This document shows positions 32,401 through 41,057 of a stretch of 64,000 nucleotides of DNA, one piece after another (positions within the stretch are counted from its first letter, which is position 1; each line of letters starts with the position of its first letter). The position numbers were made by a program, and so were the translations under genes. The stretch is from a virus: positions 124,001-188,000 of IMG/VR virus record IMGVR_UViG_3300038427_000657; one strand, written 5' to 3'. Below the pieces are notes generated by a model. That model did no database searches, was not told the origin of the DNA, and saw only the letters and a program-made list of their open reading frames with translations.

Positions 32401-32428
32401 TTGACATTTCTTTTAGAAGTAGTATAAT
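32401..32428 (+). promoter_or_regulatory. Sigma70-like promoter of the HNH gene
   Basis: TTGACA (32401-32406), 16-base spacer, TATAAT (32423-32428). The leader is about 53 bases, AT-rich, with a weak RBS. Confidence 0.75.
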
Positions 32429-32487
32429 TATAATGTAACATTAAAACTAAAATATATAACCATATGAAATAGAACAACAAAGATAAT

Positions 32488-33150
32488 ATGAGCATCATTA
32501 ACAGAACGCAGGTCTTAAAGTTAAATAAAGCTTGGCAAGCTGTGGGTCAATCCACCGTTGGTAAAGCTTTGGTTGACTTGGCTGCGGGTAAATGCGCTTT
32601 GGCGCTTGACATTGAATATGAAAAGAATGAAAGGGGCGAATACATTCTTGATGAAAATGATTGGCCGTCTGGTCAATCATGGCCTCGTCCTGTGACTTGG
32701 GAAGAATGGATTACATTGCCTGTTCGTCCTTTTGATGATGCTATTCATTATGGTAGAAATGGTGAAAAAACTATAAGAGCTCCCACAGTCATTATTGCTA
32801 AAAACTTTGCTAGGATGCCAAAGAAAACTTTCAAAGGCAAACCATCCAAGGATGCTATTTGGATTCGTGATGGTGGTATTGACCAATACACTGGTAAAAA
32901 ATTAAGACGTGATGAAGCTACCATTGACCACGTTATTCCTCAATCTAGGGGTGGTCAACACACTTGGGAAAATCTTGCCTTAACAGCTAAGGAAATTAAT
33001 TCCAAGAAAGGTAATAAGCTTAATAATGAAATTGGTTTGAAATTAATTCGTGAACCGAAAGCTCCACGACCTATTCCTTTATCTAATTTAATTAGAGAAG
33101 TGAAACACCCAGATTGGAAGCCACATCTTCCGCATTTGGTTGAAGATTAA
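32488..33150 (+). CDS. HNH endonuclease
   Basis: The C-terminal half of this 220-residue protein has an HNH core: IDQYTGKKL, ATIDHVIPQSRGG, TWENLALTAKEIN and KKGNK. This is the McrA-like HNH family, here with the RNN-type N-terminal region common to bacterial and phage members. It is monocistronic, with its own promoter and a strong terminator. It could be a homing nuclease or act on host or competitor DNA. Confidence 0.85.
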   Translation: MSIINRTQVLKLNKAWQAVGQSTVGKALVDLAAGKCALALDIEYEKNERGEYILDENDWPSGQSWPRPVTWEEWITLPVRPFDDAIHYGRNGEKTIRAPTVIIAKNFARMPKKTFKGKPSKDAIWIRDGGIDQYTGKKLRRDEATIDHVIPQSRGGQHTWENLALTAKEINSKKGNKLNNEIGLKLIREPKAPRPIPLSNLIREVKHPDWKPHLPHLVED

Positions 33151-33161
33151 AATAATAAACA

Positions 33162-33198
33162 AAAACCCCCGTGAAAACGGGGGTTTTGATTTTTTGTG
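33162..33198. terminator. Bidirectional terminator between convergent genes
   Basis: AAAACCCCCG and CGGGGGTTTT form a 10-bp stem with a 6-base loop. T-runs follow on both strands, so it ends both the plus-strand HNH gene and the minus-strand vWA gene. Confidence 0.92.
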
Positions 33199-33209
33199 TA
33201 TAAACAATC

Positions 33210-33920
33210 TTAAATTGTTTTGTTTGCAGTAGTCTTCTTGGAAGTTTTTACAGACGTTTTAAGCTGTGTGTCTGCATCTTTGGGTGAAAAACTAAATCTT
33301 GTACCCTTAGCAGCAGCACGATAGCTTGTAACACTTCTATCTAAAGTATCAAAAGCTACAGCAGTCCCTTCCGAATCTGCTACATAGTTAAGCGTAGTAC
33401 CTTTCATGTATCCCATGCTTGACCCTACCGCCCAAGAATCCTGATTAGCACCAATATAAGCAAAATCCCAATTGTATTTATTTCTTTGATGTTCAACCAT
33501 TTCCTTTACACTATCGGAATCGTATTTAATAGCATCTTCGGGTTTTTCCAAATGGTCATTATCTTCACCGTCAGTGATAGTGACTATTAAAACTTTTTCA
33601 GGTCTTTCCTCTTCGGGCATAGCAGTTAAACGAACTCCAATATCGTTAATGGTTTTGCCAAGGGAATCATAGAGAGCAGTATTGCCTCTTGGAATATAAT
33701 TATTTCTATCCAAAAGAGGAACTTGATTCAAGTCAATATTTTCGAACATTGTTTCATATTCGGTATCAAATTTATAAGCAAAAACACGGCAATCACCGAG
33801 TTTAGCTTCCTGTTGTGTCTTGATGAATGAATTAAATCCACCAATCATGTCGTTGCAAATTATGTGCATTGAACCTGAACGGTCAATGACAAATATAATA
33901 TATGTAAGTCCACTTTTCAT
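33210..33920 (-). CDS. von Willebrand factor A domain protein
   Basis: The 236-residue protein opens with a beta strand and MIDAS motif VIDRSGS (11-17), then RGNTALYDS and TITDGEDN, the remaining parts of a metal-dependent adhesion site. A Lys/Thr-rich tail follows. Such proteins bind partner proteins in a metal-dependent way. It is the second vWA protein of the window after the TROVE-like one. It heads a leaderless transcript and ends in the bidirectional terminator. Confidence 0.8.
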   Translation of the reverse strand: MKSGLTYIIFVIDRSGSMHIICNDMIGGFNSFIKTQQEAKLGDCRVFAYKFDTEYETMFENIDLNQVPLLDRNNYIPRGNTALYDSLGKTINDIGVRLTAMPEEERPEKVLIVTITDGEDNDHLEKPEDAIKYDSDSVKEMVEHQRNKYNWDFAYIGANQDSWAVGSSMGYMKGTTLNYVADSEGTAVAFDTLDRSVTSYRAAAKGTRFSFSPKDADTQLKTSVKTSKKTTANKTI

Positions 33921-33926
33921 ATTATA

Positions 33927-33955
33927 AGGATACTATAATCTAACAATGATGTCAA
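33927..33955 (-). promoter_or_regulatory. Sigma70-like promoter, predicted leaderless
   Basis: TTGACA (33950-33955), 17-base spacer, TATCCT (33927-33932), 6 bases to the vWA gene ATG at 33920. Confidence 0.65.
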
Positions 33956-33960
33956 TAAAA

Positions 33961-34953
33961 TTATTGAGTTGCGCTAATAATATGAAAGTTTGGTGGTGGC
34001 AATGGTAAAACTGTTGTTGTAAATTTATTTGTTGTAGCATTATTAGTAATACCACCATCATTTACAGTCACAAAAATAGTAGATAAACCACTGATATTAG
34101 TTTTTGGTGTAAGAGTCAAGGATCCTATTGTGAATGGGTTAGTATAATTAACAATTGGATTTGGAATTAAATTAGTATTACTGGATGAATTAGTAACAGT
34201 AAGTATTTGACTTTCATTCGGAGCACCAGAAGTAACATTGGAAAAGCTTACATTTGTTGACCCGTTGTTCTCATTGATAGTTAAATTAGTAATTGGAAGA
34301 GTCAATGTTGGCCATTGGTTAACAGCACTTATTGTAATTATAAAACTTGTTGCAGTAGTATTATAATTAGTATTAGTTTTATCAGTCTTAACGGTCACTG
34401 TATTAGTAATTACACCATAAGCATATGTTAGCGGTGTAAAAACCAAAGTCCCATTTGTATTTGGACTTGTATAAATTACTGTAATATTAGGTATTAAATT
34501 GGTATTACCTGAAGATGCAGTGATAGTAATAGTTGAATATGTACCAAATCCTCCAGTAATACCGGACAGATTAACTACTTGTTGACCAGCATTCTCATTA
34601 ATAAAAATATTACTTACAGAATTTATTGTAGGACACAAATTTGGTACGGTATAAGAGACTTCATTTGAAAATGGACTTTGAATACCAGAACTATTATAGC
34701 AGGTAGCTGCAAAATAATAAGTGACACCTTCAACTAATCCACTAATAGTAGCATTTGTTACATTACCAACATCAACTACATTAGTGTAATTACCACTAGC
34801 TGACCCGTAATAAATTTTATATCCCGCAACAGTTGAGTCAGTACTTGGATTCCACGCAAGAGTCACATTTTGTGTTGCTTGTAAAGAAATTTCTCCAAAG
34901 AAAAGGCAACATAGAAAACAAACTATTGTAGAAAGTAATTTTTTATATTTCAC
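33961..34953 (-). CDS. Secreted fibronectin type III / cadherin-like repeat protein
   Basis: The 330-residue protein has a signal peptide (about 1-26), then an FN3 domain with VTLAWNPSTDSTVAGYKIYY, ATISGLVEGVTYYFAAT and SNEVSYTVP. Two repeat-like beta domains follow, each containing IN ENxG and a later NLIPN. The FN3 wording is of a kind I associate with Verrucomicrobiota secreted proteins, so the gene may have come from the host. It overlaps the sugar dehydratase gene by 4 bases, consistent with a surface role. Confidence 0.75.
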   Translation of the reverse strand: MKYKKLLSTIVCFLCCLFFGEISLQATQNVTLAWNPSTDSTVAGYKIYYGSASGNYTNVVDVGNVTNATISGLVEGVTYYFAATCYNSSGIQSPFSNEVSYTVPNLCPTINSVSNIFINENAGQQVVNLSGITGGFGTYSTITITASSGNTNLIPNITVIYTSPNTNGTLVFTPLTYAYGVITNTVTVKTDKTNTNYNTTATSFIITISAVNQWPTLTLPITNLTINENNGSTNVSFSNVTSGAPNESQILTVTNSSSNTNLIPNPIVNYTNPFTIGSLTLTPKTNISGLSTIFVTVNDGGITNNATTNKFTTTVLPLPPPNFHIISATQ

Positions 34954-36098
34954 GTATCAAATTTTTTAAGGTCATTGGTTATCATTTTTTCAATCATACC
35001 GTCAAATGTAATTTTCGGTTGCCATCCTAATTCTTTTTTAATTTTATCAGAATTAGCTCTCAATATATCTACTTCAGCAGGACGGTAGAATTTTGGATTT
35101 ATCTTAACAAGTATTCTATCAGGGTAGTCTATCTGTGAAAAATGTTCACTTTCTGGTTTGTCAGGAATATAATTCCAATATCCTTTTATTCCCACCAAGT
35201 CAAATCCCTTTTCAATAAATTCACGAATAGTATGATTTTCTCCACTACCAACAACATAATCTTTAATGTGCTTTCCTATTTGTGATGGAAACATAGAACA
35301 ATCAGACCTACAGAAAAAAGCCATATTATATTTATCTTGATTTAACATTTTCCAAACTGCATCCATCATATCTTCTGCATCAGACCAGTCCCGTTTAGTA
35401 TCAAGATTTCCTAATTCTATTGGAATTATTGGCTTATTATTGATTATTGCATCAAATATATTGGCAACACCCTTTGTAATCTTTCTTGTAACAAATTCCT
35501 CACCACGCCTTGGTCCTTCATGATTAAATAACCATCCTTGGACAGCATAAAGTCCATAAGACTCTCTATAAACCTTCACTAACGTTCTGGCAGCCGCTTT
35601 TGATGCGCCATAAGGGCTTCTTGGTCTTAATGGATGATTTTCGTCTTGTGGTTCATATACTACATTACCAAATTCTTCGGATGAACCAGCATTATAGAAT
35701 CTACAAGAAGGTCGAAGTTGCCTGATAGCCTCCAAACAATCTAATACTGCTGTAGAATTACATTCCCATGTTTGACGAGCAAAATCCCATGAAGAAGCCA
35801 CAAAACTTTGAGCAGCAAAATTTATAAAATAGTCTGGTTTAACATATTCTATAATTTTGTATATAGAATGTGAATCGGTTAAATCAAAATTAACCAATTG
35901 AAATCTTGGTTCGTTCTCAAGATGTTTAATATTGTCATGATTTTCTACACTTAAACGACGAGCACCACCAACAATTAAAGCACTTGTTTCCCTAAGAAGA
36001 TAATCAACCATATAAGAACCATCTTGACCTGTAACACCTGTAACAAATATTACTGTTCCTTCGGAATGTTTAATATCTTGAATTTTATTTATTTTCAT
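34950..36098 (-). CDS. gmd: GDP-mannose 4,6-dehydratase
   Basis: The 382-residue protein has the NAD(P)-binding GVTGQDGSYM (21-30), an AGSSEEFG catalytic region, YGASK with Tyr and Lys of the short-chain dehydrogenase triad, and FNHEGPRRGEEFVTRKI, a Gmd hallmark. It converts GDP-mannose to GDP-4-keto-6-deoxymannose, a precursor of fucose-type deoxysugars. Together with the glycosyltransferase upstream it could alter host surface sugars or decorate virion proteins or DNA. Confidence 0.92.
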   Translation of the reverse strand: MKINKIQDIKHSEGTVIFVTGVTGQDGSYMVDYLLRETSALIVGGARRLSVENHDNIKHLENEPRFQLVNFDLTDSHSIYKIIEYVKPDYFINFAAQSFVASSWDFARQTWECNSTAVLDCLEAIRQLRPSCRFYNAGSSEEFGNVVYEPQDENHPLRPRSPYGASKAAARTLVKVYRESYGLYAVQGWLFNHEGPRRGEEFVTRKITKGVANIFDAIINNKPIIPIELGNLDTKRDWSDAEDMMDAVWKMLNQDKYNMAFFCRSDCSMFPSQIGKHIKDYVVGSGENHTIREFIEKGFDLVGIKGYWNYIPDKPESEHFSQIDYPDRILVKINPKFYRPAEVDILRANSDKIKKELGWQPKITFDGMIEKMITNDLKKFDT

Positions 36099-36107
36099 TT
36101 ATAAAAA

Positions 36108-36136
36108 ATATTACCATGAATCAAATTATATGTAAA
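36108..36136 (-). promoter_or_regulatory. Promoter of the gmd operon
   Basis: TTTACA (36131-36136), 17-base spacer, TAATAT (36108-36113). The gmd ATG starts 9 bases later. Confidence 0.55.
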
Positions 36137-36196
36137 GATTTTTTAATTGTATTATTAATTTTATAACATGCTTAGTAAAATTTTATTTGTCTTTTT

Positions 36197-37330
36197 TTAA
36201 TTTCTTAAGAAGTTCAACCAATATTTTAAATTGCGTTCATTACTTTTATGCAAAGTATCACTACCAATATGATGTTGATTAGTGGTAAGTAATTTGATAC
36301 CCACTTTAGAAACATCTAGAGCATCATCTGCATCAGCTTTCCAAGAATTGGGTGCCCAACGAATGACCGGTGATACAACAGATGGGACTCCAACAGAAAT
36401 TCCATCAGCGGTTATCATATTGAATGATTCTGTGTATGACACTTGTATCAGTAAATCCATTTGTTTTACAAGTTCAATAAATTTGTCCCATGTTTCCCAA
36501 TTTTCTTTTATTAAAGTTATGCCTTTAATATGTTCTGTCATCTCTATGATAGATGACAATGTAGTGGATTTACATTCTTCTCCACCAGTTGACATGTGTA
36601 TTTCAACTGGAATACTTAATATTGAATGCATGGCCAGCGCAGCCGCAGCGGCAGTCATAAAATTTTTTTCTGGCCGTATAGCTCCAAATATTCCTATTTT
36701 TATTGGATAGGATCCATTCCAAACTTTGCTACTAATATGTGAGACAGGATATAAATTTGGAAGACAAACACATTCTTCATTATATGATGTTCTAAACCAA
36801 TTAACAAACTGTGGAGAGTTACCACCCACTTTCAAATTTTTATGTATTTTAGATAATTCAGCATATTTTCTAAAAAGTTCCACTCCATGTGGGTCTGCTT
36901 GTAAAAACCCAACGTTAGAATGGGATAATATGACAAATTGAATATCAGAAAAGTTTTTTATTAAGTGTTTCATATCATAAACACTTAACCAAGGAGCTGA
37001 AATAACTACATGAGTCAATCGTTTTTTATGTGTTTCATTGTAATGGTCTATAGTATAAACTATATCCACATTATGACGAACGGGAAATGCAGAAGCATTT
37101 ATACCGCATTTATTAAGATATTTAGCAGTGGTAAATCCAGCTACATTTAATCCTACACAGCTAGACCTTATCCAGTGAGCAAAATCTTTAAAAAAGATAG
37201 CCAGACTTACATCATCTAAATTTTTGTTATTTTTTCTAGACATATTTGGGTTTGGATAAATATAGTTAAGTAATTGGAACAGAGAAAGAAAAATAGTTTT
37301 GATTCGTTCTTTTTTATCATATTCTAACAT
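36197..37330 (-). CDS. GT-B glycosyltransferase
   Basis: The protein (about 377 residues from ATG 37330; ATGs at 37375 and 37243 are alternatives) has a Rossmann-like N-half with THVVISAPW and ILSHSNVGFLQAD. The C-half has GIFGAIRPEKN and the donor-site region YTESFNMITADGISVGVPSV, typical of GT4-like retaining glycosyltransferases. The donor may be the GDP-sugar made by the neighbouring dehydratase; this is inference. Confidence 0.82.
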   Translation of the reverse strand: MLEYDKKERIKTIFLSLFQLLNYIYPNPNMSRKNNKNLDDVSLAIFFKDFAHWIRSSCVGLNVAGFTTAKYLNKCGINASAFPVRHNVDIVYTIDHYNETHKKRLTHVVISAPWLSVYDMKHLIKNFSDIQFVILSHSNVGFLQADPHGVELFRKYAELSKIHKNLKVGGNSPQFVNWFRTSYNEECVCLPNLYPVSHISSKVWNGSYPIKIGIFGAIRPEKNFMTAAAAALAMHSILSIPVEIHMSTGGEECKSTTLSSIIEMTEHIKGITLIKENWETWDKFIELVKQMDLLIQVSYTESFNMITADGISVGVPSVVSPVIRWAPNSWKADADDALDVSKVGIKLLTTNQHHIGSDTLHKSNERNLKYWLNFLRN

Positions 37331-37457
37331 ATTTGTATGTTTTATCGGCGCTATCGTAATACCAGTAACCATCACGTTTCCTATTGATTTTGTCCTGAAA
37401 CGTTAATCGCAACCACTCTTTCATCCAATCAGAGTTAATCCAATTCATCGTTGCCAT
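37317..37457 (-). CDS. Small hypothetical protein (46 aa)
   Basis: ATG at 37457 overlaps the end of the upstream gene. The product is Trp- and Tyr-rich (NWINSDWMKEW, GYWYYD). A second ATG lies 3 codons in. Tight overlap with both neighbours supports translation. Confidence 0.5.
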   Translation of the reverse strand: MATMNWINSDWMKEWLRLTFQDKINRKRDGYWYYDSADKTYKYVRI

Positions 37458-37875
37458 TGATGCCGTCTCTGAATTTTGAAAACTTCCTGTGAAACTCATC
37501 AAAATCTTCCTCCGTTAATCCTAACACATTTACAATTGCATTAATGATATAACAGGAATGATATTTTCCTATATTCTTTTCTGATAGTTTTTTAGCTATA
37601 ACAGAAGCAAAGTAGGTCAATTCCATTATCCTTTTTTTCTCTTCGTTTTCTTCAAAACCAGAGATTATTAATCCCGGAATCTTATGAGCTTCAATGTCAG
37701 CTTGTGTTTCCTTGATGACAGTGTTTCTCAATAGTTCTTTTAATTTATCAGAATCCAAATTAGCAGTTTTCAGTTTTTCACGAAGTTTTTTTACATCCTT
37801 CGCGGTAACTTTCTTAGCTATGGAGAATGTGGTTAAGATACCTTCTTTTGCTAATATGTGATTTGCTGTTTGCAT
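37435..37875 (-). CDS. Hypothetical protein
   Basis: A 146-residue, mostly helical, charged protein with a single hydrophobic helix near residues 100-115. No motif recognised. Read with its neighbours on the minus strand. Confidence 0.5.
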   Translation of the reverse strand: MQTANHILAKEGILTTFSIAKKVTAKDVKKLREKLKTANLDSDKLKELLRNTVIKETQADIEAHKIPGLIISGFEENEEKKRIMELTYFASVIAKKLSEKNIGKYHSCYIINAIVNVLGLTEEDFDEFHRKFSKFRDGINGNDELD

Positions 37876-37898
37876 TCTATACTATAAATAGAACGCAT

Positions 37899-38624
37899 TT
37901 AGAATCGAGCTTCGATTTTTCGGGAAGAACCTTGAATTCTATCGGGATCTAAAAAATTAAATTCTACTTTACCTTTTCGTATGTATCCCCGTCCAGTAAG
38001 AAACATACAATTATAGCACAATATTTCTATATTTTCTAACAGATGATTTTTTTCATTACCATCTTTAAAACTTATCAGAAGTGGCATTTTATTATCGGTT
38101 AATCGGTGTTCATCAAATCCACAGTTTTCACATTCTGCTTTTTTTATTCCACTTCTTATAAGAAGGTCTTTAAGCCTATAAATGGGATAATTTGGAAATT
38201 TGCCCTCAAGTATTTGATTAAGTGGATATTTGCCTTTATTGGGAGCCCAATATCTTTTTTTAGCATTTTTACCCCAAGGATTTGTTTTAAACAAGTTATA
38301 AGTTTTTGCCCACTTTTTATAACAATTATATCCTACATTAAGATATCTAGCACAAGCCATAGCATTATCACAATGTTCTTGAGCTTCTTTTATTTCTGAT
38401 TCAAGAAGTGGTCTAGCGCCTCTACCTCTTCTAAGTCTTCTAGGATTATCTTTAATAACACCAAGAGCTTTTAAATCTTCTTCTGGAAGTTGTAATTCTT
38501 CTAAAACAGTTTTATTTTCAATGTTAGCAACCTTTTTTTTAACTTCTTGTAATTCCTTCACTACAATATCCAGAACTTTATTTTCCATTGTCACCGGTAC
38601 TTGATTGGTTTGTTGTGTTTCCAT
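37899..38624 (-). CDS. DNA-binding-like protein with degenerate HNH core
   Basis: A strong RBS (GAGGAG, 4 bases before ATG 38624) supports the long start despite the 47-base overlap. The 241-residue protein has a coiled-coil N-terminus, an RRGRGARP basic patch, a helix-turn-helix-like stretch around residues 80-105 and CENCG ... CYNC with the spacing of an HNH/His-Me domain. The catalytic His positions are replaced (ISFKDGN, CYNCMF). It may bind DNA without cutting. Confidence 0.55.
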   Translation of the reverse strand: METQQTNQVPVTMENKVLDIVVKELQEVKKKVANIENKTVLEELQLPEEDLKALGVIKDNPRRLRRGRGARPLLESEIKEAQEHCDNAMACARYLNVGYNCYKKWAKTYNLFKTNPWGKNAKKRYWAPNKGKYPLNQILEGKFPNYPIYRLKDLLIRSGIKKAECENCGFDEHRLTDNKMPLLISFKDGNEKNHLLENIEILCYNCMFLTGRGYIRKGKVEFNFLDPDRIQGSSRKIEARF

Positions 38625-38967
38625 TTTCTCCTCTCAAACTTTCTTTTTGAAGGTCAATATTATGTAATCTCATAAAGTTAAGACGAAGCATTTCAGCTTT
38701 TCCATGTAATCCAGCATTGATTAAAACACGATAGGTATTATAACAAAAATGTTTTTCGGGTTTTTTAAAATCTTTTTTTTCCCAACATTCAATAACAACA
38801 GTCACTCTGAATCCCGGCAAATCTTTCCTTTTTTCAATAGCACGAGTAGCAGCTTCAACGTAAACGTCATCAAAGATTTCTGAATCGATTTCAAATTCAT
38901 CCACCCAGAAATCTGCACATTTTACTACTATTTTTTTAAGCGCTGACGCTTTCATATCTTTTTTCAT
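38578..38967 (-). CDS. Hypothetical protein
   Basis: A 129-residue protein with an alpha/beta first part and a Gly/Asn/Ser-rich tail. It overlaps the helicase gene by 32 bases and the downstream gene by 47. No recognised family. Confidence 0.5.
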   Translation of the reverse strand: MKKDMKASALKKIVVKCADFWVDEFEIDSEIFDDVYVEAATRAIEKRKDLPGFRVTVVIECWEKKDFKKPEKHFCYNTYRVLINAGLHGKAEMLRLNFMRLHNIDLQKESLRGENGNTTNQSSTGDNGK

Positions 38968-40591
38968 ATTTTAAATCTCCATCATTTAGAAGGTCAAGAT
39001 TTTTAAGTTTTTCTCTAACATTGTCACAAACTTGCTCTTCAACTGTTCCAGCTACAAATACTATTTTTTGAACACTTTTACTTTTTGCATTTTCTCTCCA
39101 CACTCTACCAGTAGCTTGCCTCATCAATACAGCAGAATAACTTGGTGATATCAAGGTTAAACGTGGATTCATACCATTTATATCATGAAGAGACAAGCCC
39201 GCACCCCCACTAGCTATATTCACCAAAATCACCTTTTCTTTGCCAGATTGAAAATCATCTACACTTTGTTGACGAACTTCATCCTTGGTTTTACCATCAA
39301 AAATACATAGAGTATTTAATCTTTTCGCTATAGCTCGAAGAGTTTCAGTAAAATTGACAAAGACCACTACAGACATTCCATCTTCTAACCCCTCTTCAAT
39401 CATGTCCATAAATAGAGGAACTTTCACTAATTCTATACCTTGACGCGCGCGCAGGATTGCAGTCAATTCACTAGCCTTATCAGCCTTGGTCAACTTGGCT
39501 AATTCTTTTAATTCTTTCTGCATTTCCTCATGACACTTGTTAATTTTCTTAACATCTTCGTCATCCATGTTATAACATTCAGCAATAATTTCAGATTCAG
39601 GAAAATTAGGAATTGTATCACGGGTCAACCGAACTCCCCTATTAATGAAAATATCTGTATGTAATTTTTTTAAAACTTTTTGCCTAAGTTTCATATCAGA
39701 AGTAAACTCTAAACCAAAACGACCTTTATAAACTCCATGTTCATAACACCACTGATAATAGGCTGTTGCGCCCTTAAATAATTTTAAACAAGTGCCCACT
39801 GTTCTAAGTTCGAGGGGATTGGTTGCATTAGTAGCTGAACAGAATAACATCTTATAGTTTTGCTTGAGTGCTTCAATGCACGTCTTCGAATTTTTAGTTT
39901 TCCAATTTTTAAGTTTTTGTGATTCATCCCAAATAATCAACGTATCTTTTGGAATTTTCCATATAAATTTTCGTTTATGAGTTTTTTTGCTTTCAATATA
40001 TGAAGCAAATGGAGAATCTATTTTACCTATTCGTATTTGTTCATAATTAATAATACCAATCAATAAATCCTTCATCTTAAAATGATTAACTATTACTCGT
40101 TTCCAAGGTTCCATTACAGCTTTTGGACATACTACAAGCATTTTCATTTTAAGTTCTCTGGCAACAGCACAAGCTACATAAGTCTTACCAACACCTGTAT
40201 CAGAACCATCTATTGCACAACCGGTTTTATTAATAGCAGTAACTAGCTTACTCACAGATTCTATCTGCCAAGACCTAAGACCTTTCTCATTTTCAACCTT
40301 GTAGGGGGGTAGCCAGAAATCTTCAGCCTCTAAAGGGGGGGAGGGTGGCTTCTGGCCATCAAGCTCACTAAAATTTTCTATACAAACTTTGGTTTCATAA
40401 AGACACCAATCGTCATCAACTTTGGCAACAGAGAAACCTTCACCCCACAATTTATATTTAGCTTTGTTCCAAAAAGCAAAAAACGGTGGACGGTATTCTA
40501 CAGGAATTTTCCAAACACGGCGCCACACAAGTTCACCGTCTTTATTTTCCCATTGATAAGGATCGCTCCACTGAATATCCAAGTTTATCAT
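38936..40591 (-). CDS. SNF2-like DEAD/H-box DNA helicase
   Basis: The 551-residue protein has Walker A DTGVGKT (131-137), motif Ia VVCPKAVMEPW, motif II DESQ (222-225), motif III SATNA and, in the C-terminal RecA domain, LVNIASGGAGLSLHD and motif VI QATGRVWR. This is the superfamily 2 SNF2/RapA-type ATPase seen in phage recombination-dependent replication, similar in role to T4 UvsW. The N-terminal 100 residues are unique. Confidence 0.85.
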   Translation of the reverse strand: MINLDIQWSDPYQWENKDGELVWRRVWKIPVEYRPPFFAFWNKAKYKLWGEGFSVAKVDDDWCLYETKVCIENFSELDGQKPPSPPLEAEDFWLPPYKVENEKGLRSWQIESVSKLVTAINKTGCAIDGSDTGVGKTYVACAVARELKMKMLVVCPKAVMEPWKRVIVNHFKMKDLLIGIINYEQIRIGKIDSPFASYIESKKTHKRKFIWKIPKDTLIIWDESQKLKNWKTKNSKTCIEALKQNYKMLFCSATNATNPLELRTVGTCLKLFKGATAYYQWCYEHGVYKGRFGLEFTSDMKLRQKVLKKLHTDIFINRGVRLTRDTIPNFPESEIIAECYNMDDEDVKKINKCHEEMQKELKELAKLTKADKASELTAILRARQGIELVKVPLFMDMIEEGLEDGMSVVVFVNFTETLRAIAKRLNTLCIFDGKTKDEVRQQSVDDFQSGKEKVILVNIASGGAGLSLHDINGMNPRLTLISPSYSAVLMRQATGRVWRENAKSKSVQKIVFVAGTVEEQVCDNVREKLKNLDLLNDGDLKYEKRYESVSA

Positions 40592-40615
40592 TCTTTAACA
40601 AATGACCTACACTTG

Positions 40616-40912
40616 TTAATCACCGTATTCTTCTTTTTGGAAGGCAGCGGCTGTGTGAACGTCAGTTTTTACGTAGATGTTGTCTTTACTAATAACTCCA
40701 ATATTAAATTCTTCAGATATTGCACGAGTAAGCATAGCACCATCAGGGTCATCATAACCATATCCTAAATCTATAAGATTTTGAACATATTGCTCCCTTG
40801 GTATATGAAATGCTCGAGGAATCATATCACTCAAATATTTAACAAGTTCAGGCACCGTTGGGAAGGTGACAAACTTACCTATCGTTGAATCCTGTATATA
40901 GAATCTATTCAT
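40616..40912 (-). CDS. Hypothetical protein
   Basis: A 98-residue protein, alpha/beta, first gene of the minus-strand run, with no recognised motif. A TTGACA sequence lies upstream, but its spacing to a -10 box is poor. Confidence 0.5.
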   Translation of the reverse strand: MNRFYIQDSTIGKFVTFPTVPELVKYLSDMIPRAFHIPREQYVQNLIDLGYGYDDPDGAMLTRAISEEFNIGVISKDNIYVKTDVHTAAAFQKEEYGD

Positions 40913-40979
40913 ATCACACTATATGTAGTGTCAATATTGGCATTATGTATTAAGATTGTGTATATTACAAGTTTTTATA

Positions 40980-41008
40980 TTGGAAAAGCATCATTTATAT
41001 TATATAAT
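40980..41008 (+). promoter_or_regulatory. Promoter of the exported-protein cassette
   Basis: TTGGAA (40980-40985), 17-base spacer, TATAAT (41003-41008). The leader is about 40 bases without a clear RBS. Confidence 0.6.
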
Positions 41009-41057
41009 CAACAAATAAATTGTTTTCTTTTATGGTGCTGATATTTATTTCATGTAT

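Noticed and set aside
32433-32438. ATG-TAA minimal upstream ORF in the HNH gene leader
   Set aside because: It lies at or before the predicted transcription start, so it is probably not in the mRNA.
40916-40945. TTGACA promoter for the gene starting at 40912
   Set aside because: The only -10-like sequence at proper spacing overlaps the start codon; spacing is too short for confidence.
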